Shown here one piece after another: positions 1-11,600 of a stretch of DNA of 64,000 bases. The notes beneath the pieces are model-generated. The model had not been told where the DNA came from, ran no database searches, and saw only the letters and a program-made list of their open reading frames with translations. Origin of the DNA: SZUA-37 sp964472525 (GTDB lineage Bacteria > Pseudomonadota > Gammaproteobacteria > UBA6429 > Thiohalophilaceae); contig CAYYLL010000001.1 of NCBI GenBank assembly GCA_964472525.1, positions 185,396-249,395 on the forward strand, in the 5' to 3' direction. How positions within the stretch are numbered: position 1 is the first letter of the stretch; every line of letters starts with the position of its first letter. Both the position numbers and the translations under genes were made by a program.

Positions 1-1764
1 ATACCTACGCCATATTCAGCGATTCGTTACCATTCGTTATATGTGAAAAAACTGTCGGATGACATGGAAAAGCTTGCATGGACCAAAGATGGCATGATTA
101 TGGGAGCCAGACATAAAACACGGCCTATCTGGAGTGTCCAATTTCATCCTGAATCGATTAAAACTGAATATGGACATCAATTATTCGAAAATTTTCGTTC
201 ATTAACGTCGAGTTTGCTTAAACAGAATAAAACGACCGAGGTGAATGCAAACAGTAGTGATGTGAGTGATGCTAAGTATAATATTATGCATCAGCCAGAT
301 AAAATATCGTATGGTGTTGATGGTGGTAAGATTCATGGTAAGCCATTTAAAATTCATTATCGTCGAGTGCCTTTCGCAATTGATGCAGAAAATGTTTTTA
401 TCGAAAGTTTTGCTGAGTCAGATAAAAGCTTTTGGCTAGATAGTGCTTTAGTGCGTGGTTTCTCACGTTTTTCATATATGGGGGATGCAAATGGACCACA
501 CGCTGAGTATTTGAGTTATCGTGTTAGTAGTCAGGAAGTACGTGTTGAGTACAATGGTATAACTGAAATATATAACGAACCCGTTCTTGATTATTTAAAT
601 AGAACGATGAAAGAGCGATATATTCAAGTTGATGGTTTGCCCTTTGATTTTAATTTAGGTTATGCCGGTTATTTGGGATATGAATTAAAGGCAGATTGTG
701 GCTATGCGTCACCATATGAATCGTATACACCGGATGTTGCGTTAGTGTTTGCCGATCGTATTATTGCAATTGATCATGAAGAGAATATAGCTTATTTAGT
801 TTGTTTGGATGATATCGAAAATAGTGATCGTGCTGAACAGTGGCTAGATGATATGTATAAAAAACTACAGGATGTTCCTGTCGCGCCCAATTGGAGCCGA
901 GCACTGCATCCAAAGCCGGTAAAGCAATCATTTCGATTAACCTCAGAAGAATATTTGGAGCGTATTAAACAATCTCAAGAAGATATTAAAAAGGGTGAAA
1001 CCTATGAAGTTTGTTTAACAAACATGATTACCCAGCATGTTAATATAGATGCACTTAATACTTATCGTGCGTTACGACGATCTAATCCGGCACCTTATGC
1101 AACCTATTTGAATTTTCCGGAAGTTTCTGTAATGAGTTCTTCCCCTGAAAAATTTATAACAGTCGACCCCAATGGCGTTGTTGAATCGAAACCTATTAAG
1201 GGTACACGCAAACGCGGTAAAACGGCGGCAGAAGATAAAGTGTTACATCGAGATCTAAGTTCAAATGAAAAAGATCGTTCGGAAAACTTAATGATTGTAG
1301 ATCTTTTACGCAACGATATAGGTCAAGTCTCCGATGTTGGCAGTGTTCATGTGAGTAATATTTTTGCAGTCGAGAGTTACGCAACCGTTCACCAGTTGGT
1401 GAGTACAATTAGAGGACGCTTGCGACGTGATGTTTCTGTAATTGATTGCATACACGCAAGTTTTCCCGGCGGCTCAATGACCGGGGCCCCTAAAAAACGA
1501 ACGATGGAAATAATTGATAAGCTGGAAGGTGCTCCTAGAGGTATTTATTCAGGTTCAATTGGTTTTTTAGGTCTGAATGGTAGTGCCGATCTTAGTATCG
1601 TTATTCGTACAATAGTGAAAACGGACAAAGATGTTACGGTCGGTGTTGGTGGCGCTATTATTGACTTATCTGATCCACAGGATGAGCTTGAAGAAATGAT
1701 ATTAAAATCTCAGGCTTTAGTGAAAGCATTATCTGAAACAAATTTAGATTCAAATAATAATTAA
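1..1764 (+). CDS. pabB: Aminodeoxychorismate synthase, fused PabA-PabB type (5' partial)
   Basis: Makes 4-amino-4-deoxychorismate from chorismate and glutamine, the first step to p-aminobenzoate. The frame is open from base 1, so the gene starts outside the window. What remains begins inside the glutamine amidotransferase domain: the catalytic motif FHPES lies near base 150. A full chorismate-binding component I domain follows. The motif PIKGT (near base 1191), with Lys, is typical of PabB, while anthranilate synthases have PIAGT, so I favour PabB over TrpE. Other hallmarks are DLLRNDIG and GGSMTGAPK. The PPTase gene follows after 11 bp and probably shares the transcript. Fused PabAB proteins often occur in secondary-metabolite clusters (established knowledge). 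A role here in folate or in an aminated aromatic precursor is open. Confidence 0.92.
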   Translation: MPTPYSAIRYHSLYVKKLSDDMEKLAWTKDGMIMGARHKTRPIWSVQFHPESIKTEYGHQLFENFRSLTSSLLKQNKTTEVNANSSDVSDAKYNIMHQPDKISYGVDGGKIHGKPFKIHYRRVPFAIDAENVFIESFAESDKSFWLDSALVRGFSRFSYMGDANGPHAEYLSYRVSSQEVRVEYNGITEIYNEPVLDYLNRTMKERYIQVDGLPFDFNLGYAGYLGYELKADCGYASPYESYTPDVALVFADRIIAIDHEENIAYLVCLDDIENSDRAEQWLDDMYKKLQDVPVAPNWSRALHPKPVKQSFRLTSEEYLERIKQSQEDIKKGETYEVCLTNMITQHVNIDALNTYRALRRSNPAPYATYLNFPEVSVMSSSPEKFITVDPNGVVESKPIKGTRKRGKTAAEDKVLHRDLSSNEKDRSENLMIVDLLRNDIGQVSDVGSVHVSNIFAVESYATVHQLVSTIRGRLRRDVSVIDCIHASFPGGSMTGAPKKRTMEIIDKLEGAPRGIYSGSIGFLGLNGSADLSIVIRTIVKTDKDVTVGVGGAIIDLSDPQDELEEMILKSQALVKALSETNLDSNNN

Positions 1765-1775
1765 GAATTTTAGTT

Positions 1776-2507
1776 ATGGAACAATTAGGACAATTTCGAA
1801 GTGAATTAAATGAAAGCATAATGAACAGCGATGAATTTGAAACCTTCCACAAATCATTAAAGACATTTATTTTTAATAATTTTAACAGTGATTTGAAAGT
1901 TTATTCGTGTCAGATCACTGAAAGCATAGATCTTTATGCTAATGAAAATGTAATTATTAAAAATTCGGTAGCTAAAAGGGCCTATGAGTTTTCAGCTGGA
2001 CGAATGTGTGCAAGAAAATGTTTGGCCTACTATGACTTGCGGGAGGTTGAATTACTAAAAGGGGAGTTTGGTGAACCGCTTTGGCCGGAAGGCTATACGG
2101 GATCCATAACGCATCATGATAAGGTGGCTGTTGCAGTGGCGGCGCAAGCTAGTGTTTTTGCAGGTATTGGTATTGATTTAGTTTCTCAAAAGGATTCTAT
2201 TGAAAATACTGATCTGATTACTTGCTACAAGGAATTAAAACTTTTAGAAAGTGTTGGGCTTGATGTGGAGCTGAGTATTCTTATGTTTAGTATTAAAGAA
2301 TCTGTAATAAAAATTATCTCTCCGCTTTTTCAGGATTTTATTGATTTTCGAGACATTAGTTTATCATGGAGTGATCGAGGCCATTTGTGCGCAACGATCG
2401 CTCGACTGGATAGGTTGATAAAAATTAATTGGCTTATTGTTAACAATTCAATATTCTGTATTGCTACATTGGATCATAGCTTTGCGCATGATATAGTTAC
2501 GCCTTAA
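1776..2507 (+). CDS. 4'-phosphopantetheinyl transferase, Sfp/EntD superfamily
   Basis: Transfers phosphopantetheine from CoA to a Ser of carrier proteins. The 243-residue length fits the EntD/Sfp group. Visible motifs are SITHH (about residue 111), the metal-binding GIGIDLV (about residue 129) and FSIKESVIK (about residue 173), which corresponds to the family W/F-x-x-K-E-x-x-x-K motif. It lies between the pab gene (11 bp upstream) and the NRPS (about 150 bp downstream). Its likely clients are the three T domains of the NRPS and perhaps the separate carrier protein at 16.5 kb. The start ATG at 1776 was chosen for its tight spacing to the previous stop. A later ATG would lose N-terminal sequence of uncertain value. 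Confidence 0.85.
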   Translation: MEQLGQFRSELNESIMNSDEFETFHKSLKTFIFNNFNSDLKVYSCQITESIDLYANENVIIKNSVAKRAYEFSAGRMCARKCLAYYDLREVELLKGEFGEPLWPEGYTGSITHHDKVAVAVAAQASVFAGIGIDLVSQKDSIENTDLITCYKELKLLESVGLDVELSILMFSIKESVIKIISPLFQDFIDFRDISLSWSDRGHLCATIARLDRLIKINWLIVNNSIFCIATLDHSFAHDIVTP

Positions 2508-2663
2508 ATTGATGGGTCTGTAACATAGTAATTCTTGGTAATATTTCAGTATTAAAATTATAATAATATTCTCAAATATTAGCCCATAGGCTTATAGTTT
2601 TAGCGAACGCTCGAGGTATCTCGTCAACGTTACGTCGTTATATTGGAGATAGATATCAGCAAA

Positions 2664-5600
2664 ATGGAGAGCCAGCGAGAATACGAATTGCTTCTAGAAG
2701 ATTGGAACGCCACGAAGATGGAATACCCAATGGTGTTACTGCATGAGGTTTTTGAATCACAAGTAGTGCCTTGTTCTGCTCGTATTGCGGTTAGCTGCCA
2801 TGGTGACGTTCTTACCTATAAAGAGCTGAACGCACGTAGTAATCGCATCGCCCATGCTTTGCGTTTATCCGGTGCAAGTCGCGGCCAACGTATCGGTCTT
2901 TGTGTCGAGCGAAGTGTGGATATGCTGGCGGCTATTTTAGGTATTCTTAAAACGGGTGCCGCCTATGTGCCCTTAGATCCCGGGTTTCCTGTTGAGCGGC
3001 TGCGTTTTATGGCCGAGGATGCCGAGCTCACCTTGCTCGTGTCGACAACCGCGTTGGCGGATTCATTTAACTTGCCCCGTGAGCGTCAATTGCTGCTCGA
3101 TGCTGATGCATCGAAACTACAGTCTGAGCCAACGCAAACGCTAGCGCCCGATACTGAACTCGATGCACGTCCTGAAGACCCCGCTTATATCATCTACACC
3201 TCGGGCTCGACGGGTAAACCGAAAGGCGTTGTCGTTCCCCACCGAGCCGTTGTTAACTTTCTCAATAGCATGGGACAGGAACCGGGACTCACAGCTGATG
3301 ATGTCCTTGTGGCAGTGACCACGCTTTCATTTGATATCGCCGTACTAGAGCTTTACCTACCGTTGATGCAGGGTGCCACCGTGGTGATCGCGAGACGAGA
3401 AGAGGCAATGGATGGACAAGCCTTAAGTCAACTTCTTGAACAGCATCAAGCCACCATCATGCAGGCCACCCCCGTTACTTGGCGACTGCTTCTGGAAGCC
3501 GGCTGGAAAGGGAATCAGAATTTTAAAGCACTGGTGGGTGGCGAAGCCCTGCCCAAGGATCTTGCCGACCAGTTACTAGAACAGAACATTGAATTATGGA
3601 ATATGTATGGCCCGACGGAGACAACCGTTTGGTCCACCTGCGCCCACATAACGGATACGGCTCAAGGCATTAACATCGGTAAGCCGATTGCGAACACCAC
3701 GGTTTATGTTTTAGACGAGCAGCAGCGTCTTTGCCCAATCGGCGTGCCGGGCGAGCTCTACATTGGTGGCGAGGGTGTCACACTGGGTTACTGGAACCAG
3801 CCCGCACGGACGGCTGAACGATTTATTAAACACCCTTTTAGCTCGACAGCAGGGGCGACCCTTTATCGTACCGGTGATCGTGTTTGTTGGAATAATGATG
3901 GCACGCTAGCGCATCAGGGACGGTTGGATTTTCAAGTTAAGGTTCGTGGGTTTAGGATTGAGTTGGGGGAGATTGAAAGCGAGATTGTAAACTTCGATGG
4001 GGTTAAAGAAGCGGTGGTGATTGTTCGCGAAGATATTCTTGGCGATCAAAAGCTTGTTGCATACATTGTTACGAGTAGTGACGAATTCACGGATACTGTA
4101 TTAAAGCAGCGGTTGACCGAACGTTTACCCCCGTACATGGTGCCGAGTGCGTATGTGTTACTTGATGCGTTACCACTGACGGCCAACGGCAAAATCGACC
4201 GTAAGAGTCTGCCGATGCCCGATCGCTCACACGCATTAGAAACTTATGCGGAGTCTCGCAACGAAACTGAACAGGTTCTGGTCGATATATGGAGTGACAT
4301 ACTGGGGCTTGAGCGTGTTGGCATCAATGATAACTTCTTTGAAATTGGTGGGCATTCTCTTTTAGCCATCAAGATTGTTGCAAGTATGCGTCGAGCCGGG
4401 ATGCAAGTATATGCTCGCGATATTTTTTTAAACCCGACGGTCGCCAAATTAGCAATGGTCACGAATAATGAGCCTCAAACTGTTGAGGTGCCACCTAATC
4501 TCATTCCCAATGATAGCAGTGAGATTACCCCGGAGATGTTGCCGCTGGTTGATTTGTCTAACGAAGAAATTGCGAGTGTAGTCGGAGTTGTTTCTGGTGG
4601 AGTGGCTAATATTCAAGATATCTATCCTCTAACAGAACTTCAGCGCGGGTTACTTTTTCACCACCAACTAGCAACGGAAGGGGATGGCTATTTGACCAGA
4701 ACCCTCTTTGTATTTACTGACCGTAATCGGCTTGATGCATTTCTGCAGGCCATTCAGGCTGTTATCGATCGTCACGATATCTTACGGACATGTTTCATCT
4801 GGGAAGGCTTATCGGAGCCTGTTCAGGTGATACTCCGTAAAGTGTCTCTTATTGTTGAAGAGCTTGAGTTTTCCCACAGTGAAGAGGATGTGGCGAAGCA
4901 AATTAAGGAAAGATTCGATCCTCGTAGCTATCGTCTTGATGTTCGTCAGGCACCACTGATTCATATGAGCGTTTCATATGATCCAAAAAATAAGCAGTGG
5001 TTGATGCAGCAACTTGTCCATCATTTAATTGATGATCAGATTACGATGAATTTAGTAAGAGATGAAATTGGATTACATCTTTCAGACAAAACGTCGGAAT
5101 TATCTGAACCTATTCCGTTCCGTGAGTTTATTTTTCTATCCCAATCGAAGGCGGCCCAGTCGAAAGTTGGGGTAGAGGAGCACAAAGCGTTTTTCAAAGA
5201 GCTCCTCGGGGATGTGGAGGAACCTACAGTACCTTTTGGATTAACGGATACTCATGTCGATGAGTTTGATATATCGGAAGCGTCGCACATAATTGAACCT
5301 GAAACATCTCGACGAATTAGAGAGCTAGCTAGGGCTACTGGTGTAACAGTGGCTAGCGTATTTCATCAGGCATGGGCTCAGGTTCTATCTCGAATTTCGG
5401 GTTATGACGATGTGGTATTCGGGACCGTTTTGTCTGGACGAATGCAGGTTGGGGGCAGAGCTGATCGAGTATTAGGGACCTGTATCAATACGTTACCAAT
5501 ACGGCTAAAAACCAGTGAAGACACGGTGCAACGTGCTGTCCAATCAACACATAAAATTTTGACAGAATTAGTGCGACATGAACATGCTTCCTTGGCCGCA

Positions 5601-8600
5601 GCGCAGCAATGCAGTGCAGTAGAACCCAATACCCCGCTTTTTGGCTCGCTCTTAAACTATCGACAGGGAGAGGGCGCTGGGCCAATTAATGGCCATGACG
5701 ATATTAAGATTTTGGATTTTGAAGAAAGAACAAACTATCCGTTGACACTGAACATAGACGATACGGAAGATTTTTTTCGGATAGTCGCACAAGCCCAGGC
5801 ACCAATAAATCCTCGCCGAATTTGCGACTACTTGCAGGTGGTACTTAAGGAGATGATTCGAGCTCTTGGGGACACCCCCTCTCAATTGATTCAAGATCTT
5901 GAAGTTGTTCCTGACGTCGAGCAACAACGAATTTTGATTGACTGGAATAATACCGGGCGAGAGTATGGCAGTCACAACAGACTACATCGATTGATTGAGG
6001 AGCAGGCTGCATGTACCCCCGATTTGGTCGCGCTTGAATATGAAGGTAAGACACTCACCTACAAAGAAATGAATCAACGTTCCAACCAACTAGCTAACTA
6101 TTTGCGAAAAAATGGCGTTGGGTCGGATGTGTTTGTTGGGGTTTTTGCTGAGCGATCCTTTGAAATGGTGCTGGCACTACTCGCGATTGTGAAAGCGGGT
6201 GGTGCCTATGTGCCACTTGATCCCGCTTATCCCGCCGAGCGCCTAGCGAATATGCTGGAAGATACACAGGCGCCTATTGTGTTAGCTCAGCCACATTTGC
6301 TTGACCGGCTCCCATTACATCCGAATGTGGTTTCTCTCGACGACTCACTCGATTTTATTTCTCAGGAACCCGTAAGCAATCTTGAAGATAATGGGGCACC
6401 GGATGATCTGGCATATGTCATCTTTACCTCTGGTTCTACAGGCCGACCGAAAGGTGTGATGATAGAACATCAGAGTATCTGTAACCGACTGCTCTGGATG
6501 CAAGAAGAATATCAACTCACGACAGAAGACATCGTTCTTCAAAAAACTCAATACAGTTTTGATGTGTCAGTCTGGGAATTTTTCTGGCCGCTGATGACAG
6601 GAGCTCGGCTTGTAATAGCGCGTCCGGAAGGACATCGAGACCCTACATACATCGCTGATGTGATTAAAAATAGTAAAATTACGGTCCTGCATTTTGTTCC
6701 ATCGATGCTTCAAGTGTTTCTGGTCGAGAAAGGAATAGAGAAATGTGACTCACTCAGGCTAGTACTTTGTAGTGGTGAAGCGCTACCCCATGACTTACAA
6801 GAACGCTTTTACGAAAGCTTGCCTAGCGCGTCTTTGCATAATCTTTATGGGCCGACTGAAGCGGCTGTTGATGTGACTTACTGGGCTTGTCAATCAGGCG
6901 ATGATCGAAGAACGGTTCCCATCGGTCGGCCCGTCGCTAACACACAAATTTATATACTCGATTCGAATATGCGACCTGTGCCGATGGGTGTTGCCGGGGA
7001 GCTTCATATTGGTGGCGTACAGGTAGCTCGTGGTTATGTCGGTAGGGATGACCTCACAGTCGAACGTTTTATTCCAGACCCATTTTCTAGTCGGCCCGAT
7101 GCAAAACTATATAAGACAGGGGATCTCGCGAAACACTTGGATGATGGGGCGATTGAGTACCTGGGTCGATTGGACTTTCAGGTAAAAATACGTGGGCAAC
7201 GAATTGAGCTGGGTGAAATCGAGGCAACTATAAGTGCCCACAACAAGGTTGACCAGTGTGTTGTAATGGCTCGTGAGGATACTCCAGGTGACCAGCGCCT
7301 TGTTGCATATGTAACACCACCAAATGATACTGTTTCAGAAAACGAATTAAGCACCTATCTTGCAGGCGTGCTTCCGTCACATATGGTGCCGACTTCCTTT
7401 GTATTTATGGAGGAATTTCCCCTTACTGTCAGTGGGAAACTTGATAGAAAGAAGCTGCCGCTACCCGGTATGGCTGCATCCAGCTCTGCATATATAGCTC
7501 CCCAAACAAAAGAGGAGCAGATAATCTGCGAAATATGGGCCGAGCTTCTAAGGGTCGAGCGTGTTGGTATTAATGACAATTTTTTTGAACTCGGCGGACA
7601 TTCTCTTTTAGCTATATCGATGGTTGAGAGTTTGCGGAAAAAGGGTTTAGAAGTTGACGTCCGTACGATATTTTTGTACCCAACGGTTGCTGGGCTTGCT
7701 AGCGCAACGAATGATGTTTCTGAGAAAATGGTTGTTCCGGTCAATCGTATTAAACCAGATAGCGATAAAATTATTCCTGAAATGCTTCCTCTAGTGTCTC
7801 TAAAACAGGAAGAGATTGACTCGATAGTTATGTCAGTACCCGGTGGCGTATCTAATATACAAGATATTTACCCCCTCACCCCTTTGCAGGAGGGTTTTCT
7901 GTTTCATCATCAGATGAATACAGACAGTGATGTTTACTTGATGAGTTATCAGTTTTCTTTTAACAGCCGTCAAAAATTAGATGAATACTTATCTGCGATG
8001 CAAGTGGTCGTAAATCGTCACGATATTTTGCGAACAGCCGTGCTTTGGGAACATCTGAGTGCTCCGATTCAGGTTGTACTCCGACAGGCTCCATTGGCCA
8101 TAGAAGAACTTGATTTTGATAATGCTGCGGGGGATATATCTGAGCAGATGCATTCACGTTGCAATTTATTTAACTTTCGACTGGATGTGCGTACTGCCCC
8201 GATGATGCGTTTATCTGTTGCGTACGATGCGCCGAATTCACGTTGGTTGCTACAGCAAGTGGTCCATCATTTGATAGAAGATCAGGCCACAATGAAGATG
8301 CAAGAAAGTGAAGTTCATGCACTTATGATTGGTAGTGACGTATTTCCTACTCCTATGCCATTTCGTAATTTTGTGACTCAAACGCAACTAGCGGCTAATG
8401 AAGAAGAACACCTAGCTTTTTTTCAGCATCTTTTGGGTGATGTTGTTGAGCCGACTAACCCATTTGAATTAGTTGATCTGTATGATGACGCGTCCAGTAT
8501 TGGTCACGAATACACTCTGATTGAGGGTGCATTCGCCCATAGGTTACGGGATCTATGTAGAGCACATGGAGTGACGGTTGCAAGTCTGTTTCATCTAGCT

Positions 8601-11600
8601 TGGGCTTTGGTTCTCGGTCGAGTTTCCGGTCACGATGACGTCGTGTTCGGCACCGTACTAATGGGGCGGTTACAAAGTATTAGTGATGCAGGCCAAATCA
8701 TGGGGCCATGCATTAATACTCTTCCAGTTCGTGTGCAGATGAGTGACGTAAGTGTAGTAGAAAGCCTTATCTCAACTCATACAATGTTGGCTGAAATTAT
8801 GCTGCATGAGAGTACATCTCTAGCCGATGCTCAACGTTGCAGTGCAGTTTCGGCTGATGCTCAATTGTTTAGTTCAATATTGAACTATCGGCATAGTGAA
8901 TCTGCCCAAAATTCATCAGCAACGAATCGACTGAATGACTCAGGAGGAAGTGACCTTTGGCTATTTGAAAAAGTTTCTGGTCGAGAGTTTGTTAGTTTTA
9001 TCGAGCGTACTAATTACCCATTTGAGCTAACGGTCGATGATTTCGGTGATCGATTTCGGTTGGAAGTACAAGTTCAGGAACCCGTTAACCCTAAGCGAGT
9101 GGCTAACTATCTTCTGACGGCGATTGAACAACTCGTAAACAAGTTGGAACACTCTGCTGACGCCATGCTCAGTAGTTTAAGTATATTGCCTGATACCGAA
9201 AAGGCCACTCTTGTGAGTGATTGGAACGCGACAGAGACGGATTATCCCATCGGGCTATTACATGAGGTTTTTGAGTCTCAAGTAATTCCTTGTTCTGATC
9301 GTATTGCAGTTAGTTGTGGTAATGAAACCCTGTCTTATCACGAACTGAGCACGCGTAGTAATCGTATCGCATATGCCTTACGTACATCCGGTGCGAGCCG
9401 CGGTCAACGTATCGGTCTTTGTGTCGAGCGAAGTGTGGATATGCTCGCGGCTGTTTTGGGTATTCTTAAAACGGGTGCCGCCTATGTGCCCTTAGATCCA
9501 GGGTTTCCTGTCGAGCGTCTGCGTTTTATGGCCGACGATGCTGAGCTCACCTTGCTCGTCTCTACAAGCACCTTAGCTGATTCATTTAACCTACCCCGTG
9601 AGCGTCAATTGCTGCTCGATGCTGATGCGTCGAAACTGTTGTCTGAATCAAATCAAATGCTGACGCCAGATATTGAACTGGATGCACGTCCTGAGGATCC
9701 TGCTTATATCATATACACCTCGGGATCGACGGGTAAACCGAAAGGCGTTGTCGTCCCCCACCGTGCAGTTGTTAACTTTCTCAGTAGCATGGCTAGGGAA
9801 CCCGGCCTTACCATTGATGATGTCCTTGTGGCGGTGACCACGCTCTCATTTGATATCGCCGTGCTAGAACTTTACCTGCCGTTGATGCAGGGCACCACCG
9901 TGGTAATTGCGAGTCGAGAGGAAGCGATGGATGGGTATGCCCTGAGTCAACTTCTTGAACAGCATCAAGCCACCATCATGCAAGCCACCCCCGTCACCTG
10001 GCGACTGCTTCTGGAGGCAGGCTGGAAAGGGAGTAAGAATTTTAAAGCACTGGTGGGTGGCGAAGCCCTACCAAAGGATCTTGCTGACCAGTTGCTTGGA
10101 CACAACATCGAGTTGTGGAATATGTACGGTCCCACAGAGACGACGGTGTGGTCCACCTGTGCTCGCATAGAGGATACTGCCAGTGGCATCAGCATCGGTA
10201 AGCCGATAGCGAATACCACGGTTTATGTTCTGGACGAGCAGCAGCGTCTTTGCCCAATTGGTGTGCCGGGCGAGCTCTACATTGGTGGTGATGGTGTCAC
10301 ATTAGGCTACTGGAACCAGCCCGCACTGACGGCTGAACGATTTATTAAAAACCCTTTTAGCCCCACAGCAGGGGCGACCCTTTATCGTACGGGTGATCGT
10401 GTTTGTTGGGGTAATGATGGCACGCTAGAACACCAAGGGCGGTTGGATTTTCAAGTCAAGGTGCGTGGATTTAGGATTGAGCTGGGGGAGATTGAGGTTG
10501 CTCTTGCTGAGTACCCAAACATTCTTCAGGTGGCCGTGTATCTTTGGTCAGTTGGCCCCGACGATGTGCGTATCGTTGCGTGTTGTGTGCCAACAAAAAC
10601 AGGGGCGTTGGCACCAGCCAATCTGCGAAAACATCTACGGGCACGTCTGCCCGAGTACATGATTCCACAATACTTCCTGCCGATGGATGAGATCCCGCTG
10701 ACACCCAATGGCAAGGTAGATCAGAATCAGCTTCCAACACCGAGCACAGCAGAGAGCTCAATCGGTCGGCATGAGGCTCCAGCGAACTCAGTTGAAATCA
10801 CTATTGCCGAAATCTGGACCGCTCTTATTCAGCCTGTTAGGACGATTGGTCGTGATGATAAGTTTTTTGAGATGGGCGGGCATTCACTATTGGCGATGCG
10901 GGCGATGCAGCAAATGGAGCACGAACTTGGTGTGACGCTCAACATCCGATTGCTTCTTCAGGAGAGCGTGGCAGATATAGCTGTACAATGTCAGCCAAAG
11001 AATGTTTTCCCAGATGGAGGCGAGCAGGATGCAGTTAAACTTTCTAGCGAATGTAGCGCGCATGATAGCGAAGCTTTTTATTTTGGTCCTAGTGAGCAAC
11101 AACTCCTTGGAATTTATCACCCTCCGACAGGTAATGATTGTCAAGTACTGACCATCATTTGTCCTCCACTATTCTCAGAGTTTACCCGTACTCATCGTGC
11201 GCTTAGGGAACTGGCTATTTCAGTTGCAGAACTTGGCCATCATGTATTTAGATTCGACTATCGCGGTACAGGGGATTCGTTTGGTGACTTGGAAGAAATG
11301 ACGGCCTCTGATTGGATACAGGATATTGAGTTGGCTATACGAGAGGGGTGTGAGATCTCAGGCTGCAATGCAGTGCGGATTTTGGGAGTTCGAACTGGAG
11401 CATTGCTCGCCTGTAAGTCTATTGGCGCTGTTAGCGGTGTTCAGCGTATCGTTTTATGGGATCCTATTGCTGATGGTACGGATTATCTTCAAACGCTCCG
11501 TCGTGCTCAGAAAAACTCGATCAAGCAAAATATTGATCTGAGTCGTGCCGAAAAGCGCGAGGCGACGCACGAGTGTGATCATGGAGGGGGCTACCGTTTA

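Noticed and set aside
43..45. Start codon of the first gene at 43
   Set aside because: The frame is open to base 1 and the text before 43 already continues the amidotransferase domain (RYHSLYV), so the gene is truncated by the window.
1..1764. Anthranilate synthase component I as identity of the first gene
   Set aside because: The motif PIKGT carries the Lys typical of PabB, where TrpE-type enzymes have Ala (PIAGT).
9955..10170. Short + strand frames inside the NRPS gene (also 10465-10662 and 11326-11541)
   Set aside because: Shifted readings of NRPS codons without starts or homology.
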